Shown here in pieces: positions 8,283-15,995 of a stretch of DNA of 48,176 nucleotides. Source of the DNA: Actinomycetota bacterium. Lineage in GTDB: Bacteria; Actinomycetota; Actinomycetes; S36-B12. Below the pieces are notes generated by a model. It was not told where the DNA came from, made no database searches, and worked only from the letters and a program-made list of their open reading frames with translations. A program made the position numbers and the translations under genes. The DNA is taken from the NCBI GenBank assembly GCA_030645615.1, contig JAUSNB010000057.1:76384-124559 (forward strand), given 5' to 3'. Position 1 is the first letter of the stretch. The number at the start of each line of letters is the position of its first letter.

Positions 8283-8989
8283 CCCTTGCGCCGAAGGAAG
8301 TCGCGGATTGCCTCGCGCGGCCGATCGCGGATCTCGGGTCCGTGGGTGGAGGCTGCCAGCGAGTAGTCCAGTTCACCGAGCAGGTGGGCCGACTGCTTGT
8401 TCTGGGAGAACGAGGCGCAGATGACCGCGACCGGCCATCGCATCCGGGCCAGGACGTTGAAGATCGCGTCACCCGTGACAAGCACGCCGGTGGGCTCGTG
8501 GACCAAGGAGACGTGCCCGGGGGAGTGCCCCGGCGTGTGGTGCACGCGTAGCCCGCCGGCGACCGGCAGCAGTTGGCCGTCGGCCAACTCCTCGGCGACG
8601 GCGACGCTGCGGAACGTGGTTCCCGGGACACGCGTGAACAGCCGGCCCGACGTCGTCGACAGGTCGGGCGGGGCATTGTGCCCGGCGCGGATGAACTCCA
8701 GGTCGGCGGAGTGGACCCCGACGCCCGCGGCCCCGCTTGCCTCGACCATTGCGTGCGCGCCACCGGCGTGGTCTGAGTGCGCGTGCGTCAGCAGGATCCG
8801 GGTCACGTCGGCCGGCTGCTTGCCCATGAGCCTCAGGGCGGCCACGATCTTGGCCGGCGCGCGCGCCAGGCCGCAGTCGACCAGGGTCACCTGCCCGTCG
8901 CCGTCGAGGAATGCGTAGGAGTTGATGAAGTCGCCGAACGTGGGGATGCGGTAGACACCGGGTGCAAGTGCCACCGCCGGTGCCCCCAT
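8279..8989 (-). CDS. Metallo-beta-lactamase-fold hydrolase
   Basis: This 236-residue protein carries the two-metal site of the superfamily: THAHSDHAGG (H69, H71, D73, H74), then HHTPGHSPGH and a GDAIFN motif. It resembles glyoxalase II-like thioester hydrolases, but the substrate cannot be fixed. ATG 9001 is a possible start. I prefer ATG 8989 because TATGCT lies 7 bases before it, as at other starts here. It diverges from cbs with only 31 bases between start codons. A thiol-related substrate would fit the sulphur-metabolism neighbours (inference). Confidence 0.88.
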   Translation of the reverse strand: MGAPAVALAPGVYRIPTFGDFINSYAFLDGDGQVTLVDCGLARAPAKIVAALRLMGKQPADVTRILLTHAHSDHAGGAHAMVEASGAAGVGVHSADLEFIRAGHNAPPDLSTTSGRLFTRVPGTTFRSVAVAEELADGQLLPVAGGLRVHHTPGHSPGHVSLVHEPTGVLVTGDAIFNVLARMRWPVAVICASFSQNKQSAHLLGELDYSLAASTHGPEIRDRPREAIRDFLRRKG

Positions 8990-8996
8990 ACGCGCC

Positions 8997-9002
8997 AGCA
9001 TA
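8997..9002 (-). promoter_or_regulatory. -10-like box TATGCT (minus strand)
   Basis: On the minus strand TATGCT ends 7 bases before ATG 8989. It sits on top of the alternative ATG at 9001, which would then be upstream of the transcript start. Confidence 0.5.
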
Positions 9003-9008
9003 CGGCGG

Positions 9009-9014
9009 TATGGT
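9009..9014 (+). promoter_or_regulatory. -10-like box TATGGT, leaderless start of cbs
   Basis: TATGGT is followed by CGCCGG and ATG 9021. It lies only 6 bases from the divergent box at 8997-9002, so the two promoters are likely to compete for polymerase. Confidence 0.6.
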
Positions 9015-9020
9015 CGCCGG

Positions 9021-10397
9021 ATGGAGATCCACGAAACGGTGCTTGACCTCATCGGCAACACACCGCTCGTGCGGCTGTCGCACGTTACCGTGGGGATCGT
9101 TCCCGAGCCCGGACCGATGGTCCTGGCCAAGGTCGAGTACGTCAATCCGGGTGGCTCGGTCAAGGACCGGATCGCGGTACGCATGGTCGATGCGGCGGAG
9201 CGGGAAGGACTGCTCAAGCCCGGCGGCACCATCGTGGAGCCCACGAGCGGCAACACGGGGGTGGGCCTGGCCCTGGTCGCGCAGCAACGCGGATACAAGA
9301 CGGTGTTCGTGTGCCCGGACAAGGTGAGCGAGGACAAGCGCAACGTTCTGGCGGCATACGGTGCCGAGGTCGTGGTGTGCCCGACCGCGGTCGATCCCGA
9401 GGACCCGCGCTCCTACTACAGCGTGAGCGACCGACTGGCCCGGGAGCTCCCCGGCGCCTGGAAGCCCGACCAGTACGCCAATCCCAACAACCCGCTGTCG
9501 CACTACGAGACCACGGGGCCCGAGCTGTGGCGGCAGACCGACGGCCGCATCACGCACTTCGTCGCCGGCGCAGGCACGGGCGGCACCATCTCGGGCACCG
9601 GCCGGTACCTGAAGGAGGTCAGCGGCGGGCGCGTGAAGGTCATTGCGGCCGACCCCGAGGGATCGGTCTACTCGGGGGGCAGCGGTCGGCCTTACCTCGT
9701 CGAAGGTGTCGGTGAGGACTTCTGGCCGACCACGTACGACCCGGCCATTCCGGACGAGGTCATGGCCATCAGTGACAAGGACTCCTTCGCGATGACCCGC
9801 AGGCTGGCTCGCGAGGAGGGGCTCCTGGTTGGCGGGTCCTGCGGCATGGCCGTCGTCGCAGCCCTGCGCGTCGCGGCGACGGCAGGTCCTGACGACGTGG
9901 TTGTCGTCCTCATGCCCGACAGCGGCCGCGGCTACCTCTCCAAGGTGTTCAACGACGAGTGGCTCAGTCGCTACGGCTTCCTGCAGGCGGACACCGAGCG
10001 CACCGTCGGTGACGTGCTGCGCGGCAAGTCCGGTGAGCTGCCGCCGTTCGTGCACACGCACCCGACCGAGACGGTGCGCGACGCCATCGACATCCTGCGC
10101 GAGTACGGCGTGTCGCAGATGCCGGTCGTGCGCGCCGAGCCGCCCGTGATGGCGGCCGAAGTGGTCGGCTCGGTCGTTGAACGTGATCTGCTCGACGACC
10201 TGTTCAACGGTCGCGCGCAGCTGGCCGACAAGGTCGACGCCCACATGTCAGCCGCGTTGCCCATGGTCGGCGCCGGGGAGGCAGTATCCGCCGCGGTCGA
10301 GGCCCTGCAGGGAGCCGATGCCGTAGTCGTCGTCGACGACGGCAAGCCGTCGGGCGTGATCACGCGGCAGGATGTACTGGGATACCTGAGCCGCTAG
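9021..10397 (+). CDS. cbs: Cystathionine beta-synthase
   Basis: This 458-residue PLP enzyme condenses homocysteine with serine to give cystathionine, the first step of reverse transsulfuration. The PLP lysine is K48 in GGSVKDRIA, TSGNTGVGLA (about 76-85) binds the substrate carboxylate, and GAGTGGTISGTG is the phosphate-binding loop. A C-terminal pair of CBS domains (about 330-458) distinguishes it from plain cysteine synthase and matches the length of mycobacterial Rv1077. metB lies 7.7 kb downstream on the same strand; in mycobacteria the two are close together, so a block of genes separates them here. No Shine-Dalgarno is seen and the start is leaderless-type. Confidence 0.94.
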   Translation: MEIHETVLDLIGNTPLVRLSHVTVGIVPEPGPMVLAKVEYVNPGGSVKDRIAVRMVDAAEREGLLKPGGTIVEPTSGNTGVGLALVAQQRGYKTVFVCPDKVSEDKRNVLAAYGAEVVVCPTAVDPEDPRSYYSVSDRLARELPGAWKPDQYANPNNPLSHYETTGPELWRQTDGRITHFVAGAGTGGTISGTGRYLKEVSGGRVKVIAADPEGSVYSGGSGRPYLVEGVGEDFWPTTYDPAIPDEVMAISDKDSFAMTRRLAREEGLLVGGSCGMAVVAALRVAATAGPDDVVVVLMPDSGRGYLSKVFNDEWLSRYGFLQADTERTVGDVLRGKSGELPPFVHTHPTETVRDAIDILREYGVSQMPVVRAEPPVMAAEVVGSVVERDLLDDLFNGRAQLADKVDAHMSAALPMVGAGEAVSAAVEALQGADAVVVVDDGKPSGVITRQDVLGYLSR

Positions 10398-10972
10398 GGG
10401 ACCGAGGGCAGTAGGGGAGCGCATGTCTCCATCGCGGCCGCGACGCCCGCGTCGGAGCGGTCGAGATCAGCCAGCCAGTCCTCGCCTTCCGGCACGGTCA
10501 CGTCATGGTCGATCAGGCAACTGCGGAAGGCGGCCACGGCCGTCTCGTCCGGCCGCCCGACACCGGCGGCGGGACCGCCCTGCGGCATGAGGCCGACGCA
10601 CGCGGCCTGGGCGGCATCGAAGGTCTCCTGGTCCACGCCGTCGGGCAGGCTGCCGCCAGGGAAGCCGCCTTGACCCCGGCCGCCGCTCGGCATCCCGCTC
10701 GGCATCCCGCTCGGCAAACTGCTCGGCATCCCGCTCGGGAAGCCACCGTCGGGCGCGCCGCCGTCGCCGAGCGGCACCCCGTTGTCCGCCATGCAGGAGC
10801 GGTAGGCCTCGAAGCCGGCCGCACCTCCGGCTGGCGATCCGCTCGCCGCGACGGCTGGTGCGGTCGACGCGCCAGGCGATGCATCCGACGACCCTCCGCA
10901 AGCCGGCAGCAGGAGCAGGGCGCCGGCAAGTCCGGACATGAGCAGCGCGCGATTCGCATGTCGAACGGACAT
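10394..10972 (-). CDS. Lipoprotein with duplicated two-cysteine domain, export-operon accessory
   Basis: This 192-residue protein has a lipoprotein signal ending in LLPACGGS. The mature part holds two copies of a small domain: YRSCMADNGV followed by AAQAACVGLMP, and FRSCLIDHDV followed by AAMETCAPLLP. Each copy has two cysteines, probably disulphide-linked outside the cell. A glycine/proline/methionine-rich linker encoded by a 12-base tandem repeat separates the motifs of the first copy. ATG 10972 is preceded by AAGGAG and shares a base with the upstream stop (TGATG). It is the last of five genes in a MacAB-like export operon, so a periplasmic role in that pump is likely. Confidence 0.82.
   Translation of the reverse strand: MSVRHANRALLMSGLAGALLLLPACGGSSDASPGASTAPAVAASGSPAGGAAGFEAYRSCMADNGVPLGDGGAPDGGFPSGMPSSLPSGMPSGMPSGGRGQGGFPGGSLPDGVDQETFDAAQAACVGLMPQGGPAAGVGRPDETAVAAFRSCLIDHDVTVPEGEDWLADLDRSDAGVAAAMETCAPLLPSVP
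10682..10741. repeat. 12-base tandem repeat, about five copies
   Basis: Units of the form CCCGCTCGGCAT repeat every 12 bases (10682, 10694, 10706, 10718, 10730) with a few substitutions. On the minus strand they encode a flexible Met-Pro-Ser-Gly linker in the lipoprotein. Copy number may vary between strains by slippage. Confidence 0.85.
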
Positions 10973-11496
10973 CAATTGTCTCCTTGGTTTGTCGGGTTGG
11001 TCTGGGCGACCGACGTCGCGGTCACCGTGCCGTCGCTGTCGGTCTCACTGCGGACGAGCACGCTTGCCCCCGCCGCGAGTTCGGAGAGGGCCATGTCCTC
11101 CTGCGACGTGACTGAGGCGGTGTCCGGGACGACGATCTTGACCGTGTTCCCGTTGCTGTCGGTGACGTAGAGGTTCCTGCCGTCGACGAGCTTGACCGTG
11201 CCGATCGTCGCCTCGCTGCCTGTCCCACTGCCTGTCCCACTGCCTGTCCCGCTGCCGGGGAAATTGGCCCCGGAGGGTGGTCCGCCGCCGGCCATGAGGG
11301 CTGCGAAGTCGGGAACGCTCGACGCGGCGGAAGTCCCGAACTGCTTCTCGGCGAACGCCCCGCCGATGAAGCCGGCGGAGAGCACGAGGAGGGCGAGAAG
11401 TGCCCACGTCAGGCGGTTGGGCCGCGCGTGCTCTCGTCGCGCCAGCAGGGTGGCTAGATCGTCCTCGACTGCCCCGGTATCCATCACATCACTCAT
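10972..11496 (-). CDS. Membrane-anchored extracytoplasmic protein of the export operon
   Basis: The protein has 174 residues. A cytoplasmic N-terminus of about 28 residues precedes one membrane helix (LTWALLALLVLSAGFIGGAF, 29-48). The outside part has a Gly-Ser-Thr linker (about 82-95) and then a small beta-rich domain beginning IGTVKLVDGRNLYVTDSNGN that resembles OB-like or DUF5666-type domains. The start overlaps the end of the permease gene by 8 bases and the stop touches the lipoprotein start. Proteins of this shape commonly accompany MacAB-like pumps in actinobacteria; the precise job is unknown. Confidence 0.8.
   Translation of the reverse strand: MSDVMDTGAVEDDLATLLARREHARPNRLTWALLALLVLSAGFIGGAFAEKQFGTSAASSVPDFAALMAGGGPPSGANFPGSGTGSGTGSGTGSEATIGTVKLVDGRNLYVTDSNGNTVKIVVPDTASVTSQEDMALSELAAGASVLVRSETDSDGTVTATSVAQTNPTNQGDN
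11221..11256. repeat. 12-base tandem repeat, three copies
   Basis: TGTCCCACTGCC occurs at 11221, 11233 and 11245 (last copy with one change). On the minus strand it encodes a Gly-Ser-Gly-Thr linker between the membrane helix and the outer domain. Confidence 0.85.
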
Positions 11497-12700
11497 GTCT
11501 CAGCGCCTCGATCGGTCGTAGGGATGCGGCACGGTTCGCGGGGTAGCTTCCGAAGAACAGGCCGAGGGCGACCGAGACGGCGAACGCGCCGACAACGGAT
11601 ATCGGCATGATCACGGGAGTCACCCCCGCGATCTGGAACTGCGTCACGACCAAGGCAACTGCGACCCCGGCCACGCCCCCGATGATCGACAGCACGGTTG
11701 CCTCGACGAGGAATTGCCCCATGATCGCGGCCTTGCTCGCTCCGATGGCCTTGCGGATGCCGATCTCGCGCGTGCGCTCGGTGACGGTGACGAGCATGAT
11801 GTTGGTGATGCCGATGCCACCGACCAGCAGGCTGATTGCGGCCACGGCTCCGAGCAGGACGGTGAACACCTGGTTGGTGTCCTCGACAGTGGACAGCAGG
11901 CTTGCCTGATTGAGGACCTGGTAGTCGCGCGAGGCGGTGTCCGTCGTGCCGTGCCGGTCATCGAGGATGGAGTAGACCTCGGACTCGGCAGTCTCCACTG
12001 CCGACCCCGACACGGCCTGAACGAGGACAGTGTCGAGGCTGCTATAGCCCGTGAGGTGCCCCTGCACCGTGGTCAACGGAGCGATGATGACGTCGTCGGA
12101 GTCCTGGAAGCCGCTGCTGCCCTTCTCTTCCAGCGTGCCCAGGACGGTGAAAGGCGTGCCTTCGCAGACGATCTCCTTGCCGACCGGGTCGACGGTGCCG
12201 AACAGCTCGTCGACGACGGTCTGGCCGAGCACCACGCTTCGCCTGGACGATGTGACGTCGTCATTGGTGAAATAGGTCCCGGAAGCCAGTCTCAAGTTGG
12301 AGGCCTCGAAGTACGACGGCCAGGTGCCGGTGATGCTGGTGCTGTAGCTGGTGCCCTCGTACGTGCAGGCCGCCTGGGCCGAGACGACCGGCGAGGCGCT
12401 CTTGACATCGGGTGCCAGCACGTCGTCGGCCAGGGCGATCGCGTCGTCGACGGTGAGGTCCTTGAATTGCGTCCGACCCCCGTCGCCGCCCGGCCCGAAC
12501 GCCCCGTGACGCACGGTGAGCGTGTTGGTGCCCAGCTGCTCGATGCTGCTCGTGACCGCCTGGGACGAGCCGTTGCCGACGGCGACCAGGACGATGACGG
12601 CCGCGACACCGATGAGAATGCCGAGCACGGTCAGGCCCGAGCGCAGCTTGTTCGCCCCGACACCGCGTAGCCCGATTCGAATGGTCTCGAGAAGGTTCAC
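11489..12700 (-). CDS. MacB-like ABC transporter permease
   Basis: This 403-residue protein has the MacB/FtsX layout: a first membrane helix (about 20-43), a large outside domain (MacB_PCD, about 45-270) with two cysteines, and three C-terminal helices of the FtsX core. RTREIGIRKAIGASKAAIM is the typical cytoplasmic coupling segment. It should form the membrane part of an efflux pump or mechanotransmission machine with the ATPase encoded just upstream. The start is GTG 12700, fused to the ATPase stop by GTGA. The open frame continues further upstream only as out-of-gene sequence. Confidence 0.92.
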   Translation of the reverse strand: MNLLETIRIGLRGVGANKLRSGLTVLGILIGVAAVIVLVAVGNGSSQAVTSSIEQLGTNTLTVRHGAFGPGGDGGRTQFKDLTVDDAIALADDVLAPDVKSASPVVSAQAACTYEGTSYSTSITGTWPSYFEASNLRLASGTYFTNDDVTSSRRSVVLGQTVVDELFGTVDPVGKEIVCEGTPFTVLGTLEEKGSSGFQDSDDVIIAPLTTVQGHLTGYSSLDTVLVQAVSGSAVETAESEVYSILDDRHGTTDTASRDYQVLNQASLLSTVEDTNQVFTVLLGAVAAISLLVGGIGITNIMLVTVTERTREIGIRKAIGASKAAIMGQFLVEATVLSIIGGVAGVAVALVVTQFQIAGVTPVIMPISVVGAFAVSVALGLFFGSYPANRAASLRPIEALRHE

Positions 12701-13386
12701 CGTCGGTTCCACCGCTCGGCCGAGATCTCCCCGTCGACCAGGGTGATGACGCGGTCGGCGCGGTCTGCGACCTCGTCTTCGTGCGTGATCATGACGATGG
12801 TCCTGCCCTCGGCGTGCATGGCATCCATGAGGTCCAGCACGTCGGACGTTGCGTGGCTGTCGAGGTTTCCGGTCGGCTCGTCGGCCAGCAGCAGCGATGG
12901 CTCGGCGACCAGGGCCCGAGCGACGGCGACGCGCTGCTGCTGGCCGCCGGACAGCTCGTTCGGCTGATGCGCCGTGCGGTCCGAGAGGCCGACGGACGCC
13001 AGGGCTGCTGCTGCACGGTCCCGCCGCTCCTTGCGGCCGACCCCGCGATACAGGAGGGGCAGCTCGACGTTCGCGAGGGCCGTCGTGCGCGGGATGAGGT
13101 TGAACGACTGGAAGATGAACCCGATCTTGCGGTTGCGGACGATCGACAGCGCTGACTCGTCGAGGGAGTCGATGTGGATGCCGTCGAGCTCGTACTGCCC
13201 GGTCGTGGCGCCGTCGAGCGCCCCGATGATGTTCATCAGCGTCGACTTGCCCGAGCCGGAGTGGCCCATGATCGCCAGGTAGTCGCCGCGCTCGACGGTC
13301 AGGTCGACACCGCGCAGCGCGTGCACGGTGGTCTCCCCGAAGCCGTAGGACTTGGTGATGGCGCGCAGGGCGATGACGGGAACCAT
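12697..13386 (-). CDS. MacB-like ABC transporter ATPase
   Basis: This 229-residue ATPase belongs to the LolD/MacB group. The Walker A motif is GHSGSGKST (41-49), the signature is LSGGQQQR and Walker B leads into DEPTGNLDS; a switch histidine follows in MITHEDE. It starts at ATG 13386, overlapping the stop of the membrane fusion gene (ATGA), and overlaps the permease start by GTGA. It powers export by the permease/membrane-fusion complex; the exported substrate is not known. Confidence 0.94.
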   Translation of the reverse strand: MVPVIALRAITKSYGFGETTVHALRGVDLTVERGDYLAIMGHSGSGKSTLMNIIGALDGATTGQYELDGIHIDSLDESALSIVRNRKIGFIFQSFNLIPRTTALANVELPLLYRGVGRKERRDRAAAALASVGLSDRTAHQPNELSGGQQQRVAVARALVAEPSLLLADEPTGNLDSHATSDVLDLMDAMHAEGRTIVMITHEDEVADRADRVITLVDGEISAERWNRR

Positions 13387-15134
13387 CAGTTGCCGCCGCC
13401 ACCGGGGATGCCCGCGCCGCCTCCTAGACCGACGGGGGGCCCCCCGCCGGGGAAGCCGGTGAACCCGCCACCGCTGTCCGCCGTGGCGACGACCAACTGG
13501 TCGCCCTCGGAGACGCCGCTGGTGATCTGCGTGCCGGAGTCCCCGGCCAGGCCCGTCGTCACCGGGACGACGGTGTCCACGCCGTCCGTGCGGACCGTGA
13601 CCGTGCTCACGCCGCCCGCTGTGGTGATGGCTGCGCTGGGCGCCCACAGCACCCCGGTGGCCTCGTCGACCGTCACGACGACGCTGGCGCTCATGCCGTC
13701 GCGCATTCCTGCGGGTGCGCCGGACAGGGTGATGGTCGCCGCGTACGTCGTCACGGTGCCCCCGGTCGTCGGGAGGACCGCCACGGACGTGACGGCGCCG
13801 CTGGCCGATTCGCCGGACAGGGCATCGAAGGTCACCGTGGCGCTCTGCCCCGCGGCGACCTTCGACGCGTCGGCCTCGGAGAAGTCGGCGACCACTTCGA
13901 AGCTCGCCTCCGGGATGAGGGTGAGCACCGGGCTGCCGGCGGCTGCCACCTGATCGGCGTCCACGGCGACGGAGCCGACCGTCCCGGCCACGGGGGCACG
14001 CAGGACGGCGTCCTCGATGGACTGGCGGGCTGAGGCGATGCCGTCGCGTGCGACGGCGACCGCTGCGTCTTGGGGGGTGGTCGTCCCGGCTCCGGTGTCC
14101 ACGGCCGCGGACCCCGCCTGGAGCGAGGCCAGGGACTCACGCGCCTGTGAGATGGACTGCTGGTCGGCCGCGACGCCCTTCCGCTGGGCCAGTCGTGCCG
14201 AGGCCAGCGACTGCTCGGCGCTGTCCCGGGCGTCCTGCGCCGACTCGGCCAGGCTGGACTGCAAGCGCCTGAGCGCCACGTTGGCCGACGTGACCTGGGC
14301 GTCGGCGTTGGCGAGGTTCTGCTGCGACTGGACCGCGGCCACCCGCTGGGTGTTCAGCGCGTTCTCGTAGGCCTGCTGCGAGGAGCGGACGGAGTCGTTC
14401 GCGGACGTGCACTGGCTCGACGTGGAACCGTAGGTGTTGCAGTCGTTGTACTGCCTGGACTGCGCCGCTTCCGCGTTGACCTTCGCCTGGTTGATCTTGA
14501 GGTTGTTCGTCGTCTCGTCGGTGGACGCGGTCTGGACCGCCTGGTCGTAGGCAGCCTTGGCGGTCACCACGGCACCCTCCGCCGCCCGCAGCTGGCTCCA
14601 CGCCTCGGTGCTGGGGCACGAGCCGTTCGGGTCCAGGCACGATGCTGACCACGATGCCTTGGCGTCCGCGAGAGCGGTCTTGGCCTGCGCCACGGCGGCC
14701 GCGTAGCTCTCCTTGTTCATGGCTGCCGCCTGCTGGGCGTCGGCGAGGGAGCGCTGCGCGCCGCTGACGGACACCGACGACTGCCGTGCCGAGGCCGTCG
14801 CCTGCGCATACGTGCGCGCCGCCTCCGTCAGCGCCTGCTGCGCCGAGGTGTCGTCGAGGATCGCCAGCCGCTGCCCGGACTCCACCGTGTCGCCCGCCTC
14901 GACGAGCACGCTGATCACGGTGCCGCCCTGGGTGAACGACAGGTCCACCGTGCCAGCCGTCTCGACCGATCCGGTAGCAGTGACGGTCTCGCTCACGCTG
15001 CCCGACTGGACCGCTACCGTGCGACCGGTGCTCGCCTCGGTGGCGTCACGGAAAAGCCACACGTATCCGCCGACCAGGGCGGCCACAAGGACCCCGGCCA
15101 GCGTGATGTTGATCCACACGATGCGTCGCTTCAT
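13386..15134 (-). CDS. MacA-like membrane fusion protein
   Basis: This 582-residue periplasmic adaptor has one N-terminal membrane helix (about 6-27) and a split biotinyl-lipoyl domain. The first half contains GTVISVLVEAGDTVESGQ (about 69-86) and the second APVAGTVGSVAVDADQV. A long Ala/Gln/Ser-rich coiled-coil hairpin (about 100-370) lies between them, and a beta-barrel with an extended Gly-rich C-terminus follows. The hairpin is unusually long. ATG 15134 is preceded at 6 bases by GAGCCT, the leaderless pattern. It heads the five-gene operon and diverges from the response regulator gene, which probably controls it. Confidence 0.9.
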   Translation of the reverse strand: MKRRIVWINITLAGVLVAALVGGYVWLFRDATEASTGRTVAVQSGSVSETVTATGSVETAGTVDLSFTQGGTVISVLVEAGDTVESGQRLAILDDTSAQQALTEAARTYAQATASARQSSVSVSGAQRSLADAQQAAAMNKESYAAAVAQAKTALADAKASWSASCLDPNGSCPSTEAWSQLRAAEGAVVTAKAAYDQAVQTASTDETTNNLKINQAKVNAEAAQSRQYNDCNTYGSTSSQCTSANDSVRSSQQAYENALNTQRVAAVQSQQNLANADAQVTSANVALRRLQSSLAESAQDARDSAEQSLASARLAQRKGVAADQQSISQARESLASLQAGSAAVDTGAGTTTPQDAAVAVARDGIASARQSIEDAVLRAPVAGTVGSVAVDADQVAAAGSPVLTLIPEASFEVVADFSEADASKVAAGQSATVTFDALSGESASGAVTSVAVLPTTGGTVTTYAATITLSGAPAGMRDGMSASVVVTVDEATGVLWAPSAAITTAGGVSTVTVRTDGVDTVVPVTTGLAGDSGTQITSGVSEGDQLVVATADSGGGFTGFPGGGPPVGLGGGAGIPGGGGN

Positions 15135-15140
15135 GCGGCA

Positions 15141-15146
15141 AGGCTC
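15141..15146 (-). promoter_or_regulatory. -10-like box GAGCCT (minus strand)
   Basis: On the minus strand GAGCCT ends 6 bases before ATG 15134 of the membrane fusion protein gene. The first base departs from the T seen at most other starts. Confidence 0.4.
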
Positions 15147-15224
15147 GCCGACCAACCTGCGAGTTCCCTGAGAGCGGCATGCCAGGTCACTGTGACGTCG
15201 GCGATTCGCTGATTGACGGATCTT

Positions 15225-15257
15225 CACAGCAAACTGACAGGTTCCCCACAGCATCTC
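15225..15257 (+). promoter_or_regulatory. Three 11-base direct repeats, likely response-regulator sites
   Basis: Three consecutive 11-base units begin CACAGC (15225), GACAGG (15236) and CACAGC (15247), so ACAG recurs at 15226, 15237 and 15248. An exact 11-base period on one DNA face is the usual arrangement for OmpR/PhoB-family dimers. The array lies in the divergent control region of the export operon and the regulator gene, about 15 bases upstream of the regulator's -10-like box. Confidence 0.6.
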
Positions 15258-15272
15258 GAACACGAGCCTGTG

Positions 15273-15278
15273 CAGACT
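15273..15278 (+). promoter_or_regulatory. -10-like box CAGACT, leaderless start
   Basis: CAGACT ends 6 bases before ATG 15285 of the response regulator gene. The same hexamer at the same distance precedes the TetR gene at 41557. Confidence 0.5.
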
Positions 15279-15284
15279 GACCGC

Positions 15285-15995
15285 ATGGCGAACGTCAGCA
15301 CCCCCGAGGCCCGGCTGCTCGTCGTCGACGACGAACCCAACATCGTCGAACTGCTCGAGGCGAGCCTGCGGTTCCATGGGTTCGATGTCACGACGTGCGG
15401 TGACGGGACCACGGCGCTCACGCTGGCCAAGAGCCTGCAGCCGGACCTGATGGTGGCCGACGTGATGATGCCGGGGCTCAACGGCTTCGAACTCGTGCGC
15501 AGCTTGCGAGCCGACGGCTTCCAGTTCCCCGTTCTGTTCCTCACGGCGAAGGACGCGGTGGAGGACCGCGTCACCGGCCTGACCATCGGCGGGGACGACT
15601 ACATCGTCAAGCCGTTCAGCCTCAACGAGGTGGTCGCCCGCATCCGGGTCGTGCTGAAGCGGTCCGGGAAGCACGCACCCCTGGCTGCGCGGACCCTCCT
15701 GGCCTACGACGACCTCGAGCTCGACGAGGCGGCACACGAGGTCCGCCGCGGTGGCCGGGACATCGCCTTGTCGCCGACGGAGTTCCGGCTCCTGCGATAC
15801 CTGGTCGAGAACGCCGAGACTGTCGTCAGCAAGGCACAGATCCTCGACAACGTGTGGCAGTACGACTTCGGCGGGGAGATGAACGTGGTGGAGTCCTACA
15901 TCTCCTACCTGCGACGCAAGGTGGACACCGTGGAGCCGCGCCTCATCCACACGATCCGTGGCGTCGGGTACGTCTTGCGGAAGCCACGCTCATGA
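15285..15995 (+). CDS. OmpR-family response regulator
   Basis: This 236-residue two-component regulator has a receiver domain (1-120) with acidic pocket D15/D16, phosphorylation site D59 in VADVMMPG and lysine 109 in YIVKPF. A winged-helix DNA-binding domain (about 135-233) follows, with the usual ending ETVVSKAQILDNVWQYDF and RLIHTIRGVGYVLR. It is most like the actinobacterial MprA/TcrA type. Its start codon follows CAGACT by 6 bases, and three 11-base repeats upstream are probable binding sites. The stop overlaps the kinase start (ATGA). It likely regulates the divergent export operon and itself. Confidence 0.94.
   Translation: MANVSTPEARLLVVDDEPNIVELLEASLRFHGFDVTTCGDGTTALTLAKSLQPDLMVADVMMPGLNGFELVRSLRADGFQFPVLFLTAKDAVEDRVTGLTIGGDDYIVKPFSLNEVVARIRVVLKRSGKHAPLAARTLLAYDDLELDEAAHEVRRGGRDIALSPTEFRLLRYLVENAETVVSKAQILDNVWQYDFGGEMNVVESYISYLRRKVDTVEPRLIHTIRGVGYVLRKPRS

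Noticed and set aside
8989-9001. ATG 9001 as start of the metallo-beta-lactamase-fold gene
   Set aside because: The -10-like TATGCT covers it, and the alternative ATG 8989 lies at the usual 7-base distance. The choice remains open to test.
8469-10244. A 591-codon open frame on the minus strand opposite cbs
   Set aside because: It lies opposite an unmistakable PLP enzyme and has no recognisable domain; long antisense frames are expected at this G+C content.
15135-15950. N-terminal extension of the membrane fusion protein across the response regulator gene
   Set aside because: The extension has no homologous-looking sequence and runs antisense to the receiver domain; the membrane anchor begins at ATG 15134.
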